Shown here one piece after another: positions 43,836 through 56,340 of a DNA stretch of 64,000 bases. Positions within the stretch are counted from its first letter, which is position 1. Each line of letters begins with the position of its first letter. The stretch covers positions 31,014,333 through 31,078,332 of the forward strand of contig OX419756.1 in NCBI GenBank assembly GCA_948567375.1, read 5' to 3'. Below the pieces are notes generated by a model. The model was not told where the DNA came from. It made no database searches and saw only the letters and a list, made by a program, of their open reading frames with translations. Source of the stretch: Lunularia cruciata (taxonomy: Eukaryota; Streptophyta; Marchantiopsida; Lunulariales; Lunulariaceae). A program made the position numbers and the translations under genes.

Positions 43836-46800
43836 TGTGGTGCACTCATTTTTTCTGTTTATTAGCATTTGGGAGAAGAAGTAAACAAAGAAAGCTGAAT
43901 TGCAAACGAAGGAATGGACTGGAGTGACTTCAGAGGAAATCTAAACAAGTCAAGATCGGAACCGATGATGGAGGAACTCAAGAGAGGAGTACAAAGAAAG
44001 AAGTTCAAAGAGCATTGTCTTTGGATTGGGAAGCAAAGCCCGATAAAAAGACCGTCTAACAACCTTGGTATGTGGCAAGAAAGTACACTTCAAGAAACAG
44101 CGGAGGCAAAAGAAGCATGTCTTGACAGTGGTACAATAGCAACACGTAGAAGAAGGGGAAGTTGATTTTGAAATTGACTGAAGAATGACTGCAATTCGGG
44201 GTAATATAAAATTGTGATTGCATAAGGACAAGTTGAATATTTCAAGTAGATTTCCCTTCCCTTTGAATAGTCATCCTACAGTAATGTGTGTCAAGAAACC
44301 AATCGAAAGTAAAATTTTCCAAAATCCAAAAGGGGTTAGAGTGTCTTGTCTAAGAGAAGGAATACTTTTCTAGTGCCAAAGAACAAGAGAGTAGATCATG
44401 GCAAAGAAGGTCACAAATGCTCTGGCATTGCAAAGTTTTGCAATTTGTAGGTTAGACGTCGTAGCAAGAATCGAAGTCTTGAATAGACTTCATATTACTT
44501 TCTTAGCATAGAACTGGAATTTCAGTTTCCCAAGAGTCATGGCAAAGATAGCTACCAGTAATTGTGAGGAAGGCCCCAAAGTCAAGGGGAAGAGAGGAAA
44601 TCCGACTCAATGGACTCAGTCGGATTGGAGGTTAGTGTTGGGGAAGGAAGCAAGAGAACAAACAAGGTCACCTTCTATCGGTAGTGTGATGCTGCAGAGG
44701 AGACGATGGAGATCCAAAATTTGTTCTTTGCTCCATGTACAACAAATGGTTACAAGGTGGAGTCCTATCAGAACCCAATTAAACAAAGTATCATGGGGAT
44801 GATAATGGCCATGTTCAAACCAGAACAAACAACTTACGTGAACATGTAGTAGGCAGTCTTTTTCCACCAGATGTTTGCAGGAGTGAAGGTGAATTGAGTG
44901 AAGTGTTTTCACCAATAAACAAGGCAGATGGTGGCCAATTGGATTACATGTTTGCCTCCACATTATTTTGCACTATTTACAACACACTTCTACTTCGGGT
45001 TGAACTTGCTGACAACAAAGGAGAGGTGTCACATGGTGTCGCATTTCCATCTCGATTTGAGACGGGAAGCAGATGAAGAAGAGCAATAATATTTGGCACA
45101 CATGTGAGTCAATGATGATCACTTCTTGAGGACCGGACAATGGAAGATGGAAGAAGTCACAAGCCCAAAGAAGAAGAAGTGCAGTAAAATTGAAGACACA
45201 AGGTCACCTCCAGCACAAAGGAAGACCCAAAGACTGGTTCTACAGAGTAAGAAGATGGTGAGAAAAGCACTGTCGGAAACCAAGTCTGAAGGAGAGACAG
45301 AGTTTTGAGGAGAGGACTCAAAAGAAGACCAACTCACTTTAAAAAGTAAGGAATCCAGAAGTGAGAGTGAGGAGGAACATGAGGTTCAGCAATCGGTTGG
45401 AGTGGGTGAAGCTTGTCATGCAATGATTGACTATGTACAAGGAAAGAAGAATCATTTCGTAACCTTGGTTGTGGAAGAGAAGGTGGCTGAAAGACGGAAG
45501 GAGTACCCTGTGGGGCTGAGTTCAGTAGGTAAGGAAGAAGGAAGTTTGGAAGTAGTGTCTCTGAAGATACAAAGATAGTGACTTTGGCAGAAGGAGCCAA
45601 TGGAAGAGGCAAAGTATGAAGATAGAGCCAAAGACAAAGAGAACTTTGGCGGAATATAGTATCTATTGAAGGTTGTCACTCCATCATTGGAAATGTTTAA
45701 GGAGCACCAGAAGGTAATTCCCCAAGATCCTATGAAGGTGTCAAATGAGTTGCAAGTGGTGAAGTATCTACTAGTTTCCATGAAGGGTTTGGAGGACCAA
45801 GTAGTCCAAAGAGACAAGGAAGTTGAAGAACTTCGAGTGGATGATGTCTTGAAGAAGAAGACTTTCAAGAAGTTGCAAGAGAGTTTTGAGTAAAGAGGTA
45901 AGGAACAACAAAATCAAGCCAAAGAATTGAAAGAGCATGCAATATTGCTAACCAAGATGAAAGAGGTGATGTTCGCATTGAGAGTATTCATGTGAAGGCG
46001 ATGGCCGCAATAATGGAGCAAGAGTTGGAAAGCTTGAGGAAGAGTGCAGCCAAGAAGGATCAAGCATGGCAGAGAGAGCTAGTAGTTAGGCATCAAGAAG
46101 AGAAAAGATTGCACAAGTTGGTATGAAGTGAGTTACAGAGTTCACAGTATGCGGAGGAGAAGAAGATATTCACTGCTGAGTACAAAGATGAGTTGAAGAT
46201 GTACCACAAAGAGTTGAAGGTAGAGCGATCTTGAGGTTATGAGTCGGAATCAATACGAGAAGTTGCAGTAAAGTTGCAAGCAATCTTGAGCACATAGGTT
46301 AAAGGGAGATTGGAAAAAGCACGTCTACATGAGTTAAAGTTTCTTGTGTAAGAAACTTGGAAGAGAAAAGCCAAAGATGTGGATATGAACACTTTGCTGA
46401 TCCAATTAAGGGAGTCAGTAGATCGGAAGATGTTAGAAGTAGGAGACAATGTCAATCTCAGATTAGATTTAGTCAAGTCAGAGTTAGAGCAAATCAGGAG
46501 TAGTGTGACAGAGGAGAGGAAGTCTGATGTTGCAGAAGTAGGAATTCAGGTGTCTTTGGACTTGTTATTTGACACATTAGAGAAGAGTGGGTCAGGAGAT
46601 AAGGAAATAGATGGATTATCCATGACCTCAATTATAGATTGTAAAGAAAAGATAGTAGAAATAGTGAAGGATTTGGTAGAATCAGTTATACCCAAAGAAG
46701 GAGAAGTAATAGGAAGATCATCAAGTTTGAAAGCCGATGACGAGGTAGACATCAGATCGGGGTAGGAACAGATTTGAGATCTGAAGAGATAGATATGAAG

Positions 46801-47556
46801 GGTTTCATTATCTGTTCGGATCTGCAGGTTAGAAGAGTTGTTATAGATCGGGATTTTTGTTAGAACTGTCTTTTGCTTCACTATTTAAAAGTGGCATTTG
46901 TAGTGAGATGTTGTTCTATATTCATATTTCTAAAGATAGATAAAGTGAAGTGTTGTTTGTAGTGCTTGTCGCTTGAGCTTGATTTCAAGTACCAATTTTA
47001 TGATTTTGTTTGTGAGTGTGTGGAGAAATTTGAAGTGCAAGTCAATGTGCTTGTTGGATGTTAGATTCCATAGCCTTGATCTTCATTATGTGTGTGTGAT
47101 CCTAAGTGAAGTGCAATTGGAGCAATGCCTTGACAGATCTAAGAGGAATTGTAGTGTTGGTAATATTTTGCATTGTGAGTGCAGCATGAAGTTGATATGA
47201 AGCAATTTTGATCAAGGAAGTTGTGCCTTCAGTGGAGGGGTGGAACAAAATTTTGAGGCAAAGTTGTTTTCACCGTGAAGTGCCATCCTCAAGAGAATCT
47301 GAATCCTCACAATCAAGAGTTGTATGGACAAAATCTGCTATGTTGTGATGGAGTGTGTATTAGTGACAAGTTGTCAAGATTGTGAGCTTGTTACTCTCTT
47401 TTGGGTGTGGTTTCTACCTGAAAGATTAAAGATAGAACCAAAAAGAACTAAAATTGTTACTTTGCTTTGTATTTGACCAATTCTGAATCGTATCTCTGCG
47501 AGAACAAACTTTACTTACCCGATTACTGCAAAATTGATATTTGTTGGGTTGTCACA
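43836..47556 (+). repeat. 3' LTR of X1, long form, 3.7 kb
   Basis: It starts TGTGGTGCACTC after the polypurine tract and ends TTGTTGGGTTGTCACA. It is about as long as the solo copy 25131-28937. Its placement after pol and a polypurine tract proves that the long form is the LTR of X. The next base, 47557, already belongs to another X LTR (X'). Confidence 0.9.
44398..46764 (+). pseudogene. LTR-encoded protein of X in the 3' LTR of X1
   Basis: ATG at 44398 (MAKKVTNALALQSFAI) corresponds to 25712 in the solo LTR. N-terminal domain: CRLDVVARIEVLNRL, TQWTQSDWRLVLGKEA, a frameshift near 44690, then degraded. Linker (45120-45660): basic and acidic runs. Coiled coil (45666-45893 open, MKGLEDQVVQRDKEVEELRV; later pieces). 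Tail (46379-46764, open for 128 codons): LLIQLRESVDRKMLEVGDN, GIQVSLDLLFDTLEKSG and DDEVDIRSG, stop at 46762-46764. Promoter and terminator positions for such an LTR gene are unknown; in a 5' LTR it would lie upstream of the element transcription start deduced from the TATTTAA block near 46880. Confidence 0.6.
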
Positions 47557-48843
47557 GAAGGTGATGGTAATTGTGATGCAACAAGAGTTAGAGAGCCCAA
47601 AGAAGAGCATGACTAAGAAAGACCAAACATGGTAGAGGGAATTAACAATCAGCCGCCACGAGGAAGAAAGACTACAAAGTCTAGTAAGAAGTGTTGAGGA
47701 TCAGATTGCTCAGTATGTAGAAGAGAGGAAGATGCTGGCAGCCGAGTATAAAGATGAGTTGAAGATGTATAGAGAAATGTTGAAGGTGGAACTCTCTTGA
47801 GGGTATGCATCAGAGTTGGTAGGAGAAGTCATTGAAAGAATGAGAGCAATGCTAAGTACAAAAGCGGAAGGGAAGTTGGAAGAAGCAAGATTGCATGAGT
47901 TGAAGTTGATTGTGCAAGAACCTCAAAGAGGAAGGCAAAGGATGTAGATATGAACAGTTGATGATTTGCTTGAGAGATAGAGTGGATAGAAAGATCATAG
48001 AAGTACAAGACAATTTTTGTCTTAGATTTGATTTAGTGAAATCTAAGTTAGAGAAACTTTGGAGTAGTGTGAAGGAGGAGAAGAAGTCCAAAGTTGTAGA
48101 AGTAGGAGTGCAAGTGTCTTTGGGTAGTTACTTGAGACATTAGACAAGAGTGGGTTAGTTGATAAAGAGGTAGATAGGTTACCCATGTCTGCAATTGCAG
48201 TTCAGAGTGAAGAGATAGTAGAAATAGTGGAGGAATTAGTAGCAGAAAAGAGACTCAAAGAAGGAGAAGTACTTGAAGGAGCATCGGGTTTGGAAGCCAA
48301 AGTTGAGTTTGACATTGGATCGAATCTAAAACAGATTTCAGATTTGATGAGGCAGATACAAAGAGCTGGTTTGTCATTTTGAATCTAAAGGCTACAAGAG
48401 TTGTTATTAAATGGTGTTTTTGTTAGATAATTGTCAAAGTGCTTTACCTATTTAAAGGAGGCATTTGCAGTGTGCTGTTGTTCAGTTCTTATATTTTTGA
48501 AGTTGATAAAGCAAAGTGTTGTAACATTTTTCTCGTCATTTTAGCTTACTTTTAAGTATAAATCTTGTGTGTGTGTTTGTGAGTGTTTGGAGAAATTTGA
48601 AGTGCAAGTTAGATTTTTGGATGTCGGATTTTGTAGTTTTGATTTCATTCTGTGTGTTTGATCCTAAGTGGATAGCAATTGAAGCAATGCCTTGACAAAT
48701 TGTGAAGAATTGTAGTGTTGGTAGTATTTTGCATTGGTGAGCGTAGCACAAGGTTGATGCAAAGCAACTTTGATTAGTAAGTTGTGCCATCAATGGAGAG
48801 GTGGAACCCAATTTTGAGATGAAGTTGTTTTGTAGTGAAGTAA
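47557..48843 (+). repeat. 5' LTR of X', first surviving part (long form)
   Basis: It begins inside the coiled-coil part of the LTR gene (matches about 45968 onward of X1) and runs to the AGTGAAGTAA just before the next insertion. Coding remnants: MKMYREMLKVE-like helix, MSAIAVQSEEIVEIVEELV and VEFDIGS (48185-48320). The LTR continues at 54278. Its missing start suggests that X1 or a deletion removed it. Confidence 0.8.
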
Positions 48844-49408
48844 TGTGGTACCCAATTTACTTTTTTGTTATATTTTGAAGAAGAAGTGTACAATCAAAGT
48901 TGTATTGAACCCAAATGGCAACAAAAGAAGGAGAAGTGTGACTATGGATTTAACCCAAAGTAAACTGACTTTGTGCTTGGAAGAACTTGGATCAAACTTG
49001 TCATAGAGAAACCCAAAGTAAGGAAACTTTGCCTCAAGATGAACATCCTGACCAACCTGATGTGAAGATAACATAACAACTTTCCTTCAGATTTAACAAC
49101 CAAGAAAATACAACCAAGAGAATGGCTAAGGCACAAGCGGCTAAACTTGATAGTACCAAGAGGAACTCATGTAGAATGTGTGATTATTAATGAAGAGTGA
49201 CGGCCGAATGACCATGCAACAAAGAACTATAAAATCAAATCTTTGTCAAGGGGATTTCCAAATATCACGCAAGTATCCTAAGCCATTGAGTAGTCAATCC
49301 CAAGAAGTGCCTGTTGCAAAGTCATCCAAAAATTTGATGTTTAACAATCCTAAGGGAGTTAGAATCTTGAGACCTGGAGATGGTAGAATTATCTTCTAGC
49401 TACCTTGA

Positions 49409-50763
49409 TTGAGAGATCACACGATGCAAATGAGGGGTGAGAAGAAGAGTCCCTCACTCACAATGAGAAATCCTAGGATTTGGAGGTTAGATATGGTAGC
49501 AAGGGTCAAAGTTTTGAGTAGAATTTGGATCACTTTTCTAGCTTGGAATTGGAACTTGAGCTTTCTAGGGTTCATGGCAAAAGTAGTTGTGAGCAATTGT
49601 GAGGAGGGGCCCGAGGAAGAAGGGAAGAGAGGAATCTAGCTTGATGGATAGAGTCAGATTGGCGGTTGGTTCTGGAGAGAGAGATTGGTGAGAAAACTGG
49701 GGCTCCATTCCTTGGGAAGGGAGAGTCTGTAGAAGAGACTACAAAAATATGCAATTCATTCATTGTGTCATGTACAAAGAATGGGTTTAAGGTTGATACC
49801 TATCAAGACCCCGACGAGGCAAAGTATTGTTAGGTCAATGATGGCACTCTTCAAGCCAAATTGGACCATGTACGTGATGAAGCACCATGTCATATTCTTC
49901 CACTACATGTTTGTAGGAGCACCGGTGAATAGGGCAAAGTGTTTTCACCAGCAAATGTGGCAAATGGTGTGGAGTTGGGGAGATCAAGCAGCTCTACACT
50001 ATTTGGTGCTATTCACATTGCATTTCTACTTTGGGTTGAATCTGATGAAGGAGGCAAAGCGGAAGAAGATGGTGTCTCACTTTCATCCAAATTTACGAAA
50101 AGAAATGGATGAGGGTTCTTTGACTATTCCAAAGACAAAGAAGAAAAGTCACTCCAAGGAGATGGTATTACCAGTTCAGCCTCAAAAGACAAGAAAGGTG
50201 AATCTACAGCACAATGTAGTGACTGATGAGTCATTGGGAGCAAAAGAATCAGAAGGAGAAGCCAAGTATAAGTGAAAAGACTAGGGTGAAGAGGAAGAAC
50301 TAGAGCTCATGCTGCAAAGTGAAGAGTTGACTAGTGGAAGTGAAGATGAACCAAAATTTTAGCAATGGTGAGAGAATGATGTTGAGGACAAAGATCAAGA
50401 GTTCCATGCAACAATTGACCGCATGGAAGGAGGAGATATTCCTTGTTTGGAATTGCCACAAATGGAAATTGAAGAAACCCAAGAAGTTGAGCCAAAGTTG
50501 GTGTTCCAAAAAGAGATGAGATTAAAGAGAAGTACACATATTGTAGTTGTAGAATGGAGTAAAGCAAGGCCAATAGATGAAGAAGGAGCAAGCTTGGATG
50601 ACATAACTCTAAGAGTGAGAAGATTGAGACTTTGGAGTGAAGCTCAAGTAGAAGAAATGAAGGATGCAAAGCCCAATGATCAAAGGGAGCAGATGGAAAT
50701 GATTAAGGCATTAAGGGCAAAAGTGCATGACACATCATTCATCTGAAAGCTATGGTAGCAATG
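49409..50763 (+). pseudogene. X LTR protein, N-terminal domain and linker
   Basis: The frame at 49409-49639 encodes NPRIWRLDMVARVKVLSRIW and ITFLAWNWNLSFLGFMAK. After frame changes, 49763-50275 encodes IVRSMMALFKPNWTMYVMKH, APVNRAKCFHQQMWQMV, LHYLVLFTLHFYFGLN and the start of the basic linker. This is the longest uninterrupted view of the second half of the N-terminal domain (170 codons). 50423-50746 is an acidic helix-rich linker (MEGGDIPCLELPQMEIEETQ). The gene is cut at 50763 by the short-form LTR and continues at 52703. Confidence 0.6.
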
Positions 50764-52702
50764 TGTGGTACACACATTTTTCATTTTGGACGAGTTTTGA
50801 AGAAGAAGTGTCTTGCTTAAACCAAATTGAAACCAAATGGAGAAGAAATGAGTGCAAACGTGTGTTTTGATCAAGCTCAAGAGAGTCTACTTTGTGTAAG
50901 AGGAAGAAGAACTTGGACTGGATCAAACCCGAAGAAGCTTACTTCGTGTTAGAGGAGGGAAAAAATCGGATCAGACGTTAAGGAGGGCAAACCCGAAGGA
51001 GAAATAGAAGTTGCAGGTCAGGATTCTTGCGGGGCCTATATCTCAGTGACCACAACTCTAAATCAAGCGATTTATATCTCGTTGGAAGCGCCTTGTTCAA
51101 GGCTTTCCATTGCCACCAAAATTGCAAAGTTTAGAGGTCTGTAAAAGAAGTAACAAGCATTTGAAGTTTCTAGAGTAGATGTACTTCGGGTCAAAGTGCT
51201 TCGGGTCAATGTGACTTCGGATTTTGTATTTTGGACTTTGGGTTTACATGACTTTGGGTTTACATGACTTTGGGTCTAAAGACTTTGCCTCAGGATGAAA
51301 ATGACTAAATCAAAGGTAGCCGGACCTTGGAGTGCAGTGAAGGTGACTTTGGGAGTTTTGCAAGAGGGATCAAAGGAAGTTAGAATATGGAAAGAAGATA
51401 GTTAGGATACCCATGACTTCAATTTCAGTTTTGATTGAAGATGGAATAGAAATTGAAAGAGAAGTAGCAGTAGTGAATAAATCCGAAGTGCAGGATCAGA
51501 CAATAAATGTCTTCGGGTTAGTAACATGAGTGACTAGGTGAAAGTGGGTTACAAATTGAAGGTGTAGATAGTGTACTCATGCTTTCAATTACAATTCTTG
51601 ATGAGGATATAGTAGAATTAGCAAAATAATTGATAATAGTTAGACCCAAGGTAAGAGAGACAGGAGTGCAGGTGTCTTTGCATTTGACATTTGACATTTG
51701 ACACTTTAGAGAAGAGTGGGTCGGGAGATAGAGATTTAGAAGACTTAATTGTGATAGGAATTTCATATCAGGAAGGAGAAATGTTAGAATTAGTGGAGGA
51801 ATTAGGAGTTGTGAAACCCAAGGACAGAGTAGTAGGAAGTAAGATTACTTTGGGTTTGGGTTTGGGTTTGAAAGCCAAGGACAAAGTAGACATCGGATCG
51901 GATTAGTAACAGATTTGAGATTTGAAGAGACAGATATGAAAGATTGCATTGTCATTTTGGATCTGCAGGTTAGAAGAGTTGTTGTAGAACGGTATAGTTG
52001 TTAGAACTATCAATTTGTTCAATACTTAAGAGTGGCATTCGTATTCAAATGTTGTTTAGTGCTCATAATTTCTGAGAATAGATAAAGCAAAGTGTTGTGA
52101 AGCAGTGCTCGTCACTTGAGCTTGATTTCGAGTATCAACGTTGTACTTGTGTTTGTGAGTGTTTGGAGAAATTTGAAGTGCAAGTCAGAGTGCTTGTTGG
52201 ATGTTGGATTCCACAACCTTGATCTTCATTTTGTGTGTTTGATCCTGAGTGAAGTGCAATCTGAGCAATGCCTTGACGGATCTGAGAGGAATTGTAGTGT
52301 TGGTAGTATTCTGCATTTGTGAGACCAGTGCGAAGTTGATGTGAAGCAATTTTAGATTGAGGAAGTTGTGCCTTCAGTGGAGGGGTGGAACACAATTCTG
52401 AGGCGAAGTCGTTTTGCAGTGAAGTGCCATTTTTGGGAGAGCCTGAATCATCACAATCAAGATTGTTTGGAAAGAATTGAAGGAGTTGTGATTATGGAGT
52501 GTTAATTTGTGACGAGACTGCAAATCAGTGCTTGTTACTCTCTTTTGGGTGTGGTTTCTACCTGAGAGATTTAAGATGCAACCAAGAAGAACTACATTGT
52601 TACTATTTGACTTTGTATTTGGACATTTCTGACCCGTATCTCTGTGGGAACAAACTTTACTTACCCGATTACCGCAAAAGTGATATTTGCAGGGTTGTCA
52701 CA
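50764..52702 (+). repeat. Solo short-form X LTR inside long-form X LTR
   Basis: TGGTACACAC to AGGGTTGTCACA. CAATG precedes (50759-50763) and follows (52703-52707) it, a perfect 5-bp duplication if the first TG of the canonical TGTGGTAC was lost. Removing it restores the coiled-coil frame sequence GTAGCAATGATAGGACAAGAG. It carries the C-terminal tail piece at 51691-51906. Confidence 0.85.
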
Positions 52703-53490
52703 CAATGATAGGACAAGAGTTGGATAGCTTGAATATGAGTGCGGCATAGAAAGATTGAGCCTCGCAAAGAGAATTGACTGCACAAAGTGAGGAGGAGGAA
52801 AGATTACAATGGTTAATTAGAGGAATGGAAGTGCAATTCAAACAAAATGCAAAGGAGAAAGAAGCATTGAAAGCCGAGTTGGAAGACAAGGTGAAGATAT
52901 ATTAGGAGGAGTTATAGGTGGAAAGAGAAAAACTGAAGGTACCTAGCCGGAGACAATTGACAAAGTAGTAGTGAGATTGAAGGCAATGCTTAGTACAGTA
53001 TCTAAAGCTTAGTTGGAGGAAGTAAGATTGCATAAATTGAAATTGCTAATGCAAGAGATGAGGAAGAAGAAATCAAAGGGTGTAAATTTGAATAAGTTAT
53101 TGATTTGTTTAAGGGAGAGAGTAGATATGAAGATGTTAGACACAGGAGAGACTATTTGTCTCAGACTAGATTTAGCAAGGAAAGAGTTAGATGAGATTTG
53201 GGGAAAGACAAAGAGAGTCTCCTACATCTCTTACTTGATCTGAAGTAAGAGATGTAGGAGTGCAAGTGTTGTTGGATGAATTACTTGAGAAATTAGAAGT
53301 GAGTAGGTCAAAGGATAATGATGCAGATAGATTACCCATGATCTCAATAGTAGATGGAGGTGAGGAGTGATAAAATTAGCAGAAGATGTAGTAGTATCCA
53401 ATAGACCCAAGGAAGGAGCAATTTGTGAAGTGGAATTGGGATTGGAAACCAAAGTTGAGGTTGACATCAATCAGAGTAGTAACAATTTTG
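52703..53490 (+). pseudogene. X LTR protein, coiled coil and tail (continuation)
   Basis: Resumes directly after the short-form LTR: MIGQELDSLNMSAA, EEEERLQWLIRGMEVQFKQN, EKEALKAELEDKVKIY, with stops, then 53013-53243 (MEEVRLHKLKLLMQEMRKKK and LLICLRERVDMKMLDTGE) and a tail ending EVDINQ near 53490. The order matches the other copies. Confidence 0.55.
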
Positions 53491-54277
53491 ATATTGGAAG
53501 AGGCAGATATGAAGAGGTGCATTGTCATTTTTTATTTGTAGGTTGGTAGAGTTGCTATAGAATGGTATTTTAGTTAGATAACTGTCAAAATGCTTAGCCT
53601 ATTTAAAGGAAACTTTGTAGTGTGTTGTTGTTCAATATTAATACTTTTGAAGTTAGTAAAGTGATGTGTTGTAACTCAATGCTCATCATTTTAGCTTAAT
53701 TTTTGAGTATCAATATTATGTGTGTGTTTGTGAGTGTTTGGAGAATTCCAAAGTGCAAGTCAATGAGCTTGTTGGATGTTGGATTCCATAGCGTTGATCT
53801 TCATTTTGTGTGTTTGATCTTGAGTGAAGTGCAATCAAAGCGATGCCTTGACAAATTTGAGAGGAATTGTAGTGTTGTTAGTATTCTGCATTGGTGAATG
53901 TGGCATGAGGTTGATGCAAAGCAATTTTGATCAAGGAAGTTGTGCGTTTAATAGAGAGGTGGAACACAATTCTAAGGTGAGATCTTTTTGGAGTGAAGTT
54001 GTCTGCTTTGAAAGAATATGAATCATCACAATGAAGATTGTTTGGAAAGATTTGATGGAGTTGTGATTATGGGAGTTGGTAATTTGTGACAAGATTGTGA
54101 TCAATGCTTGTTACTCTCTTTTGGGTGTGGTTTCTACCTGAGAGATAAACAATGCAACCAAGAAGAACTAAGTGATATTATCCTACATTGTATTTGACCA
54201 TTTCTGACTTGTATCTTTGTGGGAACAAAGTTTATTTAATTGATTATCACAAAAATGATACTTGTTGGGTTGTCACA

Positions 54278-54557
54278 AGTAGCCTTCTATAAAAGAATTT
54301 GAATCATCACAATCAAATTTTGTTTGGAAAGATTTGATGGTATTGTGATTATGGAGTGTGAAGTTGTAAAGAGATTGCAAGTTAGTGCTTGTTACTCTCT
54401 TTTGGGTCTAATTTCTACTTGAGAGAATAGAGAAAAACTCAAGAAGAACTACATTGTGACTGTTTACATTATATTTGACCATTTTTTATTTGTATCTTTG
54501 TGTGAACAAACTTTATTTGTTGATTACCGCAAAAGTGATACTTGTTAGGTTGTCACA
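54278..54557 (+). repeat. 5' LTR of X', last 280 bp
   Basis: Continues 48843 after the nested LTR and ends TTAGGTTGTCACA at 54557, directly before the primer site of X'. Confidence 0.8.
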
Positions 54558-54564
54558 TGATTTT

Positions 54565-54584
54565 TGGCACTGCTATTGAGGATA
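54565..54584 (+). other. Primer binding site of X', decayed
   Basis: TGGCACTGCTATTGAGGATA, same position and context (CACATGATTTTTGGC) as 35484 in X1, with more changes. Confidence 0.6.
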
Positions 54585-55379
54585 CAAATCTTGGGAGTGG
54601 AAGAATATGAAGCCAAATCTGAAATTGGGTGTCCAACAAATATGAATGTCCACATTGAGAGAAGAGAGAGTTTGTAAATGAATGAGAAGAGAGAGTTTGT
54701 AAGTAAACTTTGCACCATGAAGAATAAGCATTCCAAAAGAGCCATATCACCTTTGACAAAGCTGAGAAGGAGGTGTTTAACTTTCAACTTCTTCATGAAG
54801 TTCAAGAAGCCTTGAAAGACCTTGAGGAAAAGAAATGAGAGACCAAGTGGTGAGGCTACTTTGCATCTCAAGATCCCAATAAGAAGAAAGATGCAAGTAG
54901 ACAAACATATTTGCTACAACCTAGTACACTAAGTTCCTCAAGAGCTATCAAGGGAGCCAATATCATAAAATTATTCATTCATGAAAAGGCAGCATGAATT
55001 TTGACGGAAGAAGAGTGTCAATATCTTCATCATATGATTCCTTGACTTCTTTGAAGGGATTTGAAAGAGCCAACTAAAGATATTGAATCTCTATCTTTGA
55101 CTTGGGTTGAAGTCAACGTACCAATAAAAGATCCATCTGTCAAAAAAGACCCCATCTTGAACTTGGTGAACCCTTGGGTTGAATACAACACACAATCACT
55201 AGCTAGTACCTTGAGTCCATTAAGCTCCACTTTATTGCAACCCATTTTCTAGAGTTTTAGAATGACTTTGCTACCCGTTACTCGACATGCCTATCAAAAG
55301 TACAAGGGGATGGAGCGAGATGAAGAACTTGTTTGAAATTATCAAAGGATTTGAAGCCATCTCCTTTGCTATAAAAGGT
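54585..55379 (+). pseudogene. X' gag, N-terminal part, truncated
   Basis: Colinear with 35505-36280 of X1: LHEVQEALKDLEEKK-like helix (near 54790), a region around TWVEVNVPIKDPSVKKDP (55061-55252, open for 63 codons) and LLPVTRHAYQKYK near 55270-55300. Many stops. It ends in FAI-KG at 55379, where the LTR of a minus-strand B element begins; zinc knuckles and pol are absent. Confidence 0.75.
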
Positions 55380-55725
55380 TGTGACCAAGGAAAAAAATAG
55401 GAGAATAGAAGCTCGCATTGGGACACTTGAATGAGGGAAAACTCCAAATGGCTAGCATGAGCTTCTGCTCTTGTATTTAAAGGGATCATACAAGGCTCTT
55501 GAGAAGCTTCTCAAGAAGCTTCCTTCCAGAAGTCACTTACTTTACATGCAAACTAAGCTAGTAGGAACCTTCTAGAAGCTTTCTTCTAGAAGCTACTTAC
55601 TTGAAGGTGCAAGCAAAGCTTCCCAAGAAGCTTCCTAGATACTTATGGAATATTCTAGGCTAATTTGTCTTATTTTTTACTTTGTTAGCACTACTAACTT
55701 CATCACTAAACTCCATATTGTTACA
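55380..55725 (-). repeat. 3' LTR of a second B-family element
   Basis: On the minus strand TGTAACAATATGGAGTTT at 55725 runs to the decayed end CCTTGGTCACA at 55380 (346 bp, shorter than 12415-12837 through internal deletions). It keeps three exact GAAGCTTC sites and a TATA-like TTTAAATAC block. Confidence 0.85.
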
Positions 55726-56340
55726 TATTCCTCCACCACCAATTGGTGACGTCCTCGTTGCCATTGAAGCTTCAAACTCTTGGATGGCCATCCATGCATT
55801 TTGGAGGTGAAAAAAAGGTTCCCATGTGGCATCATGAAGGAGATACACATTCCAAAGGACATTGTACTCCATATGTTGTTGGCGTCCTTGTTGAATGTAG
55901 CAATGTGCAAGGATACAATCAACTTTGTACTACTCATGATCATTGATAGGGATGGGAGGAGGAAGAGGTTGGACACAAAAGAAAAAAGAAGATGGGTTAG
56001 GAACAAAGGGTTCAACTTGGAAATGTGAAAGACATGGTGGATGTGCATATGACAAGGTAAGGCAAGTTGATAAGCAACAGGATAGATGATTTGGGTGACC
56101 TCAAAGGGTCTTATCCAATTAGATGCAAGTTTACAAACTTGGGTATCAAGTGAGAGGGGTAGGTTACTAGATGATAACATGAATTTAGCACCAACTTCAA
56201 AGGTGAGATCACGACAATGGTGGTCTACATATCTTTTTTGACAATTTTGAGCAACAAGGAGGTGAGATTGGGATAAGGTGGTCAAGAAGGTTGAAGTATG
56301 AGGAACCTAAGATGGAGGAGGAGTAAGAAGAGAATCAAGA
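55726..56340 (-). pseudogene. B pol 3' end: integrase C-terminus and chromodomain
   Basis: The minus-strand frame from 56285 gives QSHLLVAQNCQKRYVDHH, DLTFEVGAKFMLSSSNLPL, the GPY/F-type WIRPFEVTQI and HMHIHHVFHISKLN. The chromodomain lies in another frame (55872 down): YNVLWNVYLLHDATWEPF, with the Trp that is a stop in the 12415 copy. Polypurine GGTGGTGGAGGAATA adjoins the LTR. The element is cut at 56340 by an E LTR piece. This copy and the complete B carry different lesions, so they inactivated independently. Confidence 0.85.

Larger units (their letters stand above)
34797..47556 (+). mobile_element. X1, near-complete family X element (Athila/Tat-like)
   Basis: Order: truncated 5' LTR (34797-35476), tRNA-Asp-type primer site (35484), gag, protease, F insertion (38264-40482), rest of pol, polypurine tract (43822-43835), 3' LTR (43836-47556). 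It links the orphan X LTRs to a gag-pol element: the TGTCACA end adjoins a primer site here, and the TGTGGT start adjoins a polypurine tract. Only 680 bp of the 5' LTR remain, so LTR divergence can be compared only over that part. FIDDF in RT, three knuckles and the NGxxxLxDLDGNPFxxRVNG end of pol fit the Tat side of Ty3/gypsy. Confidence 0.9.
48844..54277 (+). repeat. Long-form X LTR inserted in the X' LTR (holds a short-form LTR)
   Basis: TGTGGTACCC at 48844 to GGGTTGTCACA at 54277; without the 1.94-kb insert it is about 3.5 kb. Flanks are AGTAA (48839-48843) and AGTAG (54278-54282), a 5-bp duplication with one change. Neighbouring X' sequence rejoins as GAAGTAGCC... across it. It is a solo LTR, since no primer site or polypurine tract adjoins. 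Confidence 0.85.
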
